Origin: Aspidiotus rigidus
Lineage: Eukaryota > Arthropoda > Insecta > Hemiptera > Diaspididae
Direction of reading: 5' to 3'
Assembly: GCA_035079385.1 (NCBI GenBank)
Contig: JAVHKY010000028.1
Span: 2,976,001 to 3,040,000, forward strand
DNA length: 64,000 nucleotides
Position numbers and translations under genes: made by a program. Every line of letters begins with the position of its first letter. Position 1 is the stretch's first letter. The notes beneath the pieces were generated by a model. It was not told the origin of the DNA. It saw only the letters and a program-made list of their open reading frames with translations, and did not search any database. Below are positions 55,965 to 64,000 of the stretch, in pieces.

Positions 55965-58900
55965 TATAGTACTAGCGGTTAGTGAAATGATACTGCAAAA
56001 TTTAGTTATACAATGATACTTGGTATTGTAGTAGTTATGACCGTAAAGAATATTTTCAGAAGGCGTGCCACTCAAAATTTCCCTTAGGGGGCTGGAGGGG
56101 GGCCAAAATGTCTCTCAAAAATCAGTATTTTGCTAATATCTCAAGAACGGTTGGGTATAGGGGAAAAATACCTCAGTACAAAAATAACCTCCGTATAATT
56201 TTACGTAAAAAACGTTCCCTTCATTTTTTCTCTACGACTCACCGTTAAACCACAATCGACGCAACAAAATTGAAGCGCGTAAAAAAACACATAGTCGGGA
56301 GTATGTACACAGTTACGCGCGACGCCACGCGGTGCACGGTTATGCCGTGGCTCGGTTTACCAGCTACGCTACGCCATGTTACGATCGTTTTCAACATTAA
56401 AGGAGAGAAAGTACGAGATCGAACATTTTTCATAAAAATACCAAAAAAAAACACTCACGCTAGCACACGACTTTTCTTCTTACATACTCATAACTCATTA
56501 AGAGAGTAACTCCCACTCTTTGTACTAAATACTGATTACCTATCAATTAAGTCCGATATTTGTAGAATCAATAGTAAAACTCAGCTTATGAAGCCTATCA
56601 TCATGACGTCACATCATCTCATAACAGAATAAGGAAACGTAAATTTATTTTATTTAATCAAAAATAAGCAATTTTTTCAATGGTTTTTATTTACTATTAT
56701 TTGGAACGATGTTAAGAATTGTCACCAATAATGACCATCGAAGTATGTGACCGCAAACGGAAAAACGTGCCTTAGCGGCAAAACGTTTGTTTCTAAGACG
56801 AGAAAAAACAACTTTTAAATTTAAATAAAAAAGAAATAAAAAATTAAATTGAAAAATAGCAATTGAAAATAATATTCCTATCTCCGGAGACACCTCAAAA
56901 AGCTGTCCCAATTAAAAATAATACTCCCACCTCCCGAGATACCTTAAATCGGCGTAATATTTCCTTTTTTTTAGCTCGAAAAATCAATAAAACTTATCTT
57001 CATTTTTCCACCTACAGCAATAAAATAAATCGCGAATTTCTTTTCAACTAATAGGTTTGTTGATTATCAAATTTTATAAATTTCTAAACAGACACCGGGT
57101 GTACCCTTTTCCAATGAGAAAAGTCGGCAAAAAAACGCGCACCCTGTGGTCTGGAAATTAGATTTGCGTCTTTGTATTCAAGCACTTCTAAAAGAGCTTA
57201 ATAATTACTTCTCCCTAAACGTTAATGTTAGTCTAATATTGGTCTAGTATACTGTATATTAGTCTGAAAGGCTCAATTCATTATCATCTCCAATTCCTGG
57301 CATCACTTATTGCTATCACCAGGCGCTCTTCTTTTCATCCGCTCATAAACCGTAGTCTCGCTCTCATCACCACCTTCTATGCAAATTCCATCCCAATACA
57401 CTTTAACTGGGAATCTAGTTACAAGGACATCCGGGGAAAAAAAATGGACAAAGTCTATATTGAAGCCAAACAAGCAACCAATGGCCCATCAGTCAACCCT
57501 TCATTCTTTCCCTCACGTTCCAACCTTTCCAAACATATTAAAAAATTAATAATACACCTCTCGAGCCTGGTTTATTCATAAGTCTAACCTCAAATCTCAC
57601 TCAAAGAAACCATTCCAAATTAAAAAAAATATTCCCACGTCCTGAGACACCTGAAATCAAACTACTGACCATCACATATACACAAAAAAATGATCTACAA
57701 ATCAATAATAAATTAAGAATGAAGTCTTTAAGCTAGTCTCGCAGTATATTTGATGAACATTAAAAAGTTGTACTCATTCATAGATGTATGGATTTTGAAA
57801 CTAAAGGTTTTTACAATTGAATTTGACTAATAATAAAAAAAAAGAAAAAAGGAACAGCCTAACAAAAAAAAAAAAAAAAGATAAAGATTCTTCATGACAA
57901 TTAGTACTGAAAACAAGAGGATAAGAAAATCCCCTTCTCATGATGTAAGCAGCTATAAGTGGTTCAAATGTTTAATAGTGAGAATTTTCCAAAAAATTGA
58001 TTACATCCCAAGAACTACTCATTCAATCGTCAAAAAAATTGCAGGTGCACACCTCTAGCTATTAAAGGAGGGGGGGTTGTTGGTAAATGAAAAACTCAAG
58101 CGAAAAATTTGATAACCTTAATAAAAAATTGCTTATTTCTGATTAAATAAAATAAATTTACGTTTCCTTATTCTGTTATGAGATGATGTGACGTCATGAT
58201 GATAGGCTTCATAAGCTGAGTTTTACTATTGATTCTACAAATATCGGACTTAATTGATAGGTAATCAGTATTTAGTACAAAGAGTGGGAGTTACTCTCTT
58301 AATGAGTTATGAGTATGTAAGAAGAAAAGTCGTGTGCTAGCGTGAGTGTTTTTTTTTGGTATTTTTATGAAAAATTTTCGATCTCGTACTTTCTCTCCTT
58401 TAATGTTGAAAACTATGGTAACATGGCGTAGCGTAGCTGGTAAACCGAGCCACGGCATAACCGTGCACCGCGTGGCGTCGCGCGTAACTGTGTACATACT
58501 CCCGACTATGTGTTTTTTTACGCGCTTCAATTTTGTTGCGTCGATTGTGGTTTAACGGTGAGTCGTAGAGAAAAAATGAAGGGAACGTTTTTTACGTAAA
58601 ATTATACGGAGGTTATTTTTGTACTGAGGTATTTTTCCCCTATACCCAACCGTTCTTGAGATATTAGCAAAATACTGATTTTTGAGAGACATTTTGGCCC
58701 CCCTCCAGCCCCCTAAGGGAAATTTTGAGTGGTACGCCTTCTGAAAATGTTCTCTACAGTCATAAGTATTACAATACTAGTTATAAATGTATAACTAAAT
58801 TTTGCAGTATTCCATCATGTTTTGTCAGTAACCGCTAGTACTATTACTCGTAATAGGCAGAAAAATATTTCTGATTACGCGTAATGGGTAGCACGTCTGC

Positions 58901-59558
58901 TTAGAATGGGATATCATTATTTGAAAAATATTATAACCAATAATTTCCGTATGTCGTCATCATTCCAAAAACGACTTATTTTCCGAAATAATTGCAACAA
59001 TACGAAAGAAAAGACGTCATGGCTCCTTGTGGAACTCCTGAGGTCGGGGATGGTCCAATTTGACATCACTTGATGGGAAATTGTATAAGAAATAATTTTG
59101 GTCTCTAGTAATTTTTTCCTAAACCGTGTATTTTCCATAATAATTGAGAAAAACGAAAATTTCGAAGACCTTTTGTCCCCCTTTAGATGGATTTACGGAT
59201 GTTTGGTGAAAATGGGCATCAGTTGTTAGAAAATTTTATGGAGAATAATTTTCGTTTCGCGTAATATTTTCATAAAGTGCGTATTTTTTGAGATGATTGG
59301 GAAAAACAGAAACGTTGAAAAACGTGGTCTCTCCCTTGTGTACCGATTACTACAAGTTGGGGGGCGTTGGAATTTGTCGTCAATTGATGGGGAAATTTTA
59401 CGAGGAATAATTTTTGTGCGTTGTAATTTTTTCATGAACGGCTTATTTTGTGAGATAATTGAAAAAAACTGAAATTCCGAAATTGTTTCGGCCCCCTGCG
59501 GACTTTTATGGGTTTGGAGGCGGAAAGATTTGACACTACCTCCTAGAAAATTTTATAA

Positions 59559-60131
59559 GTCACTGTTTGGAAAACACTGTAACGAAGAAAACCACGATGG
59601 AGAGGGAATATTTGAAGTCATACATGTAGAGGATCGCCCAAAGAGAAGAAAACGCTGGGAACAAATGGAGATTGCGAAAGCCAAGAGGGAGAAAGCCTGC
59701 CTCTTGAACAATGTAATCACATTTGACAGCGAAATATTATTCGGCCTGGTGATTGGACGAGAGAAGAAGAACAGAACCAACCAATGAGACGGCAGGAATC
59801 CAGGTAGCCAATAGAAACGCAGCCTTTAGGACAATAAATTGAGCCAATCTCTAAGCAGTATGTTTTAGCCAATAAGAATACAATGTCGTAATAAGCTTCT
59901 AAGAAGTGAACCAATCACAACACAGCATTGTTATAGCCAATAAGATCACACTGTTATACTATAATACCTCATAGTTCAGGTCTTGATCTCCAGTTGCGAC
60001 ACAACTGATGATGGGATAACACCCGAAAGTACTTTTGTAAAAGCGACTAAGAAAGTAGATTTGTACAATTGGAAAACCCTTTTTTAATATTGGTGCTCTA
60101 CTTACACCTCACTCACTCATTATAAGTTCCG
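59559..60131 (+). mobile_element. 5'-truncated PLE-A, copy 5, in the right Foldback arm
   Basis: The 573-bp insertion begins inside the endonuclease tail (SLFGKHCNEENHDGEGIF) and runs through LLNNVITFDSEILFGLVIG, the CCAAT-rich tail and a complete terminal repeat (CGACACAACTGATGATGGGA, ACCCGAAAGTACTTTTG). It is flanked by ATAA (59555-59558 and 60132-60135). The left Foldback arm shows the empty site (TTTTCT...CCTTAAAAAATTTTCTAC, inverse). The reading frame 59530-59787 is continuous to its stop. Confidence 0.88.
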
Positions 60132-60330
60132 ATAAAGGAACACTTTTGTTGTATTGTGATTTTTTCATAGGCGGCTTATTTTCCAAGATAATCGTAAAAA
60201 ACTAAAATTTGGAAGGCATTCCCCTTCCGTGGTTTGCCAACGGGCTGGGGGTGGTAAACTTTCAGGGTATGTTCAGGGCATCAGCAATATTTCTAATTCT
60301 TTCCGTGTAAAATGCCATTTTGCCTGTCCT

Positions 60331-63300
60331 ATTGGAGAAGTAATCGACGTCGAGTTAAAGTTGATTTCGACGACGTATTTGAGACCAAGACTTTATGAGA
60401 AATAAATTCCTGGTCAATTTGACAGTGATTTTTCGTTGATGATTCAGCGGAAGACGAGCGATATCCAATGAATGATGATGATACACGCAAATAGTTTTCT
60501 GAAAATGGAAATAATACTAATTCGGCATAAAAATTATAATTTTCAAAACGCAGAGGGTCTTTTGAAATAAGAGGAAGAAATTTCATCAATCGTTCTCCAT
60601 CGCAAATCCCAAAGGTGTACCCCAATGTTAGCATTTCATCGTACGCTACTCAATTCTGACTCGGTTGCGCACCGTTTTGCAATGTATTTGTTCAGTGCTT
60701 TAGTTAACTGCATGCATCTGACGAGCGTACGACTTTCTTCAAGCCGTAGGAAAGACTCTACGTCGAAGTTTGGTCGCGAGTTGTTGACACGTAATTATGA
60801 GCCATTGATTAGCGGAATAACTTCTCTAAAAGCACACTGGAGCACACTCGAATAAAGGGGCTAAATTCTCCCTTTCATAACAATATTAAGCGTACACACG
60901 CAGTTGTAGTGTGTACTGTTGTCACGGCAAAGGACAAAAATTGCCGTCGGCACTAGAACAGCAGCCCAAATACGCCTGTACGGTACAAAGACTTTCGAAG
61001 ACGTATTCAAAGAGAAAGAGAGAGAGACAGAGGTACAGGGTGCGCAGAATCAATTGAAAAGAAATGAGAAAATTAATTCAGAGATTTTTGATGGAGTTGT
61101 TACCCTCATACACCGCCACCGCGTTCAAATACACTGCCATATTATACGTATCACCCGTCAACCTGAGAAACTCGTCTAAGCACCCTATTACGTCATCTCG
61201 GAATATAGACAGGCTTTTTAGCAACCCTTGGTTAGTAGTAATCCCGCCTTACAAAATTAGAATTTTTATTACTTTTATTTTTTTACATTATTTATTATAT
61301 TATTTTGTATTTAGTAACCATTCAGCAAAACGTACTTGAATATTATAAAGATATTTAAGCCACGCTCGATGATGTGCGCTTTGTACCTACCTTTTCTAAG
61401 TCTGCTCTATCGCTTTGTATTACGGACGTTTTATAAATGCCTTGTTTTTGTTGGTTTCGATTCAAACGTGCAGTATTACATAAGGGTAGTTTCCGGACTG
61501 ACAGCCCTCCTACCACGACACTAAAATAAAACACGCGCTAGATTAGAAAGATGCTAACCACACAGATAAATATCTATCATTATTATAATATTAAATTATG
61601 GTCATATATTTCGAGTCAAAAAGGAGACTATGTGTACACATTCTTTCAAGATCTCGATTGCAGTCTAAAATAAATTATCGTTCAGAACTAAGGAGGATGG
61701 TCGCAGGTAGACGTGCGGATGATGGATGTTCATTCGACGCAAACTAAGGATATGTTCGATCTGATGCGGATATCGAGAGGGTTGTACCTTTCGGTGTTCT
61801 GCGAATGTTACTTAGTACAGTCAAATAAATCCTTTCCTAACTGTGACGACAATATGTGTTGTACCTATTATCCTTTAACTTTGGAAGATGGAGTAACCGT
61901 TATGTCCAATTCGTTCAGGTTCTCTGGTGGTCGTTAGGTGCGGAGAGGGTGCTGCCTGGCTACGCGTGAATTTTGGCATTATTTCATGCTCTCTCACCAG
62001 TAGGTTTAACAGTACTCAGCCGGTGTTTAATTGTTCTGACCAGCCAAGGTCGCCGGAGACAAAAAGGTCGTGTATTTCTATTGCTCTTTTTACTGCTCGT
62101 AAATCCGTTGAACGGTATCCTCTGATTGTCCGCAGCAAAGAAGGCAACACGATCAACGATTTCGAAGAAAAAATGAAAGTACCGAGGAAGGAGCTCGGTT
62201 TATCATTTTGTGTTTGTCTTATCACGGTTTTGTAAAAATGACGCTGAGATGCGCGCGTGATTGTTGCGACGAATTCTTTTCGGGCGGAACGATCATTAGC
62301 CCAAGAAAAGAAAAGGCCACCCTCTCGTGTCATCGCAACCTAATTGTATGACTCTTTTGAAATGAAAACGAAAAGATCGGCGTAATGGAAAGAGACGGAG
62401 ACAGAAGTAGCAAAAGAGTCTAAGCCTCTTCTTTAGGGTTCACTGAAAAGAGGATACACCATTATGATTCTTTTTCGCGCAGAAAATAGTTCAGATTCAT
62501 GCTTATATATACGTATTTTATCGTTCATCAATCATCGATTTCGAAACAATAGAAGGTACATATAGAGGTCTTCGAAGAATTATGATCGTTGAAAATAGTA
62601 CAAGTGTAGGAAAGAAAAATTGATATCTCGCTGCCGCTGTTGTTACTGGTTACTAGGAATAATAATAATACGATCCATTATTTTTTTCCTATTCTCTTCG
62701 TTAGCGTATTCATTAAACATTATGCAGGTTTTCTTCGTTATTCAAAGCGAATGTCTCGATTCTCTTCGAATATCAATAATTTTGAAATGAGAGATGTTAT
62801 GATCGGTTCGTCGAATAATGACTCCCACTTTTTCCTCTCGGAATCTTCAACCCTAGCGAATATCAAGTTTCTTGCGTTCTGAATAAAGAAAAATTTATAA
62901 ATGATATTTCTTCATCGTAATAATTAACATATTGACGAGGCTATTAAGGTATGTTCACATTTTTTTTTTCTTTTGTATTTTTGTAATTGTGGAAAGCAGA
63001 GCGAAGTAATAAAAATTGATTGTAGAGGCTCTATAGTCTGGTAACAGTCAGGTATGCAGAAAAATTTTTGGAAATAACTTTATCAGTCTTCCTATAGCAT
63101 CAAATTTTTACGTTCAAATCCAGATCTGCGATGAGGAGTTTATCACCGAAATTCAAGTTGAAGGATTTTATTGAGAAAAAATTCACTCATCCACGTGAAA
63201 TTACGCCTAGTAAATATAGAAATTGTGTGAGTAGATACGTCTACAAATGATTACCTGCAAACTAAGTTTGGAGTAGATCCTCGCCGCGGCAAGCCAGGCT

Positions 63301-64000
63301 TAAAATCCAATCGGAGATAATTGAAAATAGATTAAATAAGTCTCCTTCTCCTATATTCAAACTTCTTAGGCAAACAGACCAAACGTTTATTAGCACGATC
63401 TTTATTTTATGTAGCTTCCAACCCCTACGTCATATTTTTGGACCGTCATTTATTGCTTTTTAAATATGATGCGAGTTTCAGAACAGCATCTTCCTGTCTG
63501 TGTAAACTACGACTATATTATATTAAAGTACCGGTACGATAAACAGGCTTGGAAGGGAACGGAAGGTTCCGCAAGTCGCCGAACCAATTACGCGTAGGTT
63601 ACAAGTGTAGCAATTTGCCTGCGACATTCAACACAATCATAGGAAGTAGTGTGCGATGCGATTGCTTGCTCGGAGTGATTTGGGCAAAAACGCGTTATTA
63701 GGCAACAAGTGTCAAACAGCACTTAACACTTTCTTTGACGCGCGTTTCTAGGTACCACGTGTTTGCGCCAAATTGTTGAGAGATCAAGTAGTCATCGCTT
63801 GTGTATACATAGAAGGAGCTCCGCAAATTGCTGTAGGAACGCGCGCAGCACAACTTGCCTGAGCGGTTGCGCGCTAGCATTGCTACATGTATAATGTATG
63901 TAGCAGTTGTAACTGGGAAAATAGTAGTTGTGTGCCAATACAACTATTATCAAAGGTAAAATATGGCTGTGTAATCAGCCTGAATGTTCACTTATTATCA
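60331..64000. other. No recognised gene
   Basis: Complex sequence without recognised domains. Frames at 60625-60855, 60919-61179, 61713-61937, 61927-62235 (plus) and 63698-63943 (minus) are unassigned. A poly(T) tract is at 62958-62968. Confidence 0.4.

Larger units (their letters stand above)
53791..60330. mobile_element. Foldback-like element: giant inverted repeat with tandemly repeated arms
   Basis: Two arms about 6.5 kb apart at their outer ends are inverted copies. Left 53870-53990 pairs with right 60135-60245, and left 53985-54075 with right 59465-59555. Left 54500-55060 pairs with right 58915-59450, and left 55965-56677 with right 58125-58850. The outer ends near 53791 and 60330 are weakly conserved. 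The innermost roughly 700 bp are the most similar. The arms consist partly of tandem units of about 155-160 bp, each with a TATGAAAAAATTAC-like start (53951, 54528, 54687, 54841). Long inverted repeats made of subrepeats are the hallmark of Foldback/Galileo-type elements. The central 56680-58124 shows no transposase; it contains three copies of an AATAATACTCCCACCTCC-like segment (56861, 56912, 57624). Confidence 0.75.

Noticed and set aside
57237..57560. Possible coding remnant in the centre of the Foldback-like element
   Set aside because: Short stretches looked vaguely like a LINE C-terminus, but no ordered motif could be confirmed, and no transposase signature was visible.
56270..58530. 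Matching 79-residue frames at 56270-56509 (plus) and 58291-58530 (minus)
   Set aside because: The similarity is explained by the inverted repeat; both start at TTG in the listed frame and have no domain.

Overview
This window looks like a piece of a repeat-rich arthropod nuclear genome, most likely an insect. The basis is one intact, intronless Toll-6/Tollo-class receptor surrounded by AT-rich noncoding DNA, microsatellites, satellites and animal-type transposons: Penelope-like elements (PLEs), LINE remnants, a pogo/Tigger-type MITE, other MITEs and a Foldback-like giant inverted repeat. I see no bacterial operons or CRISPR array. The order of insect cannot be fixed from the sequence alone.

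Layout. 1-3.4 kb: a tRNA-like sequence inside a hairpin, LINE remnants and an (AT)n tract. 3.9-7.74 kb (minus strand): the Toll receptor gene, the only confidently functional gene. 7.75-16.5 kb: mostly unrecognised DNA with a 384-bp palindromic MITE and a TCGA-rich repeat. 16.5-31.0 kb: a dense transposon nest. It holds degenerate copies of one PLE family (here PLE-A) in both orientations, a second PLE family (PLE-B, 25.66-28.25 kb) inserted into a PLE-A terminal repeat with a 13-bp target duplication, TAAA-rich tandem cassettes, and two copies of a hairpin-ended element that carries a 45-bp satellite. 31.0-36.7 kb: unrecognised DNA, a second TCGA-rich repeat, an approximately 2.2-kb array of 22-bp monomers split by a third hairpin-ended element, and a 5'-truncated LINE with a poly(A) tail. 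36.7-39.5 kb: unrecognised, with one recursive-splice-like site. 39.8-50.8 kb: fragments of a third PLE lineage (PLE-C), several MITEs, degenerate PLE-A copies, and a CRE-like motif array containing a 47-nt-arm hairpin. 50.8-53.0 kb: unrecognised. 53.8-60.3 kb: a 6.5-kb Foldback-like inverted repeat with tandemly repeated arms, interrupted by a MITE and a 5'-truncated PLE-A. 60.3-64 kb: unrecognised.

The Toll gene stands alone as a receptor gene with its own flanks. The rest records successive nested insertions whose order can be read: the hairpin-ended elements are inside PLE-A and inside the 22-bp satellite, PLE-B is inside PLE-A, PLE-A is inside the Foldback arm, and a MITE is inside an older unclassified repeat. 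The most interesting candidate for something undescribed is the hairpin-ended element that appears to carry and amplify the 45-bp satellite. The Foldback-like element and the nested PLE pair come next. Family assignments of noncoding repeats rest on sequence comparisons made by eye within this window.
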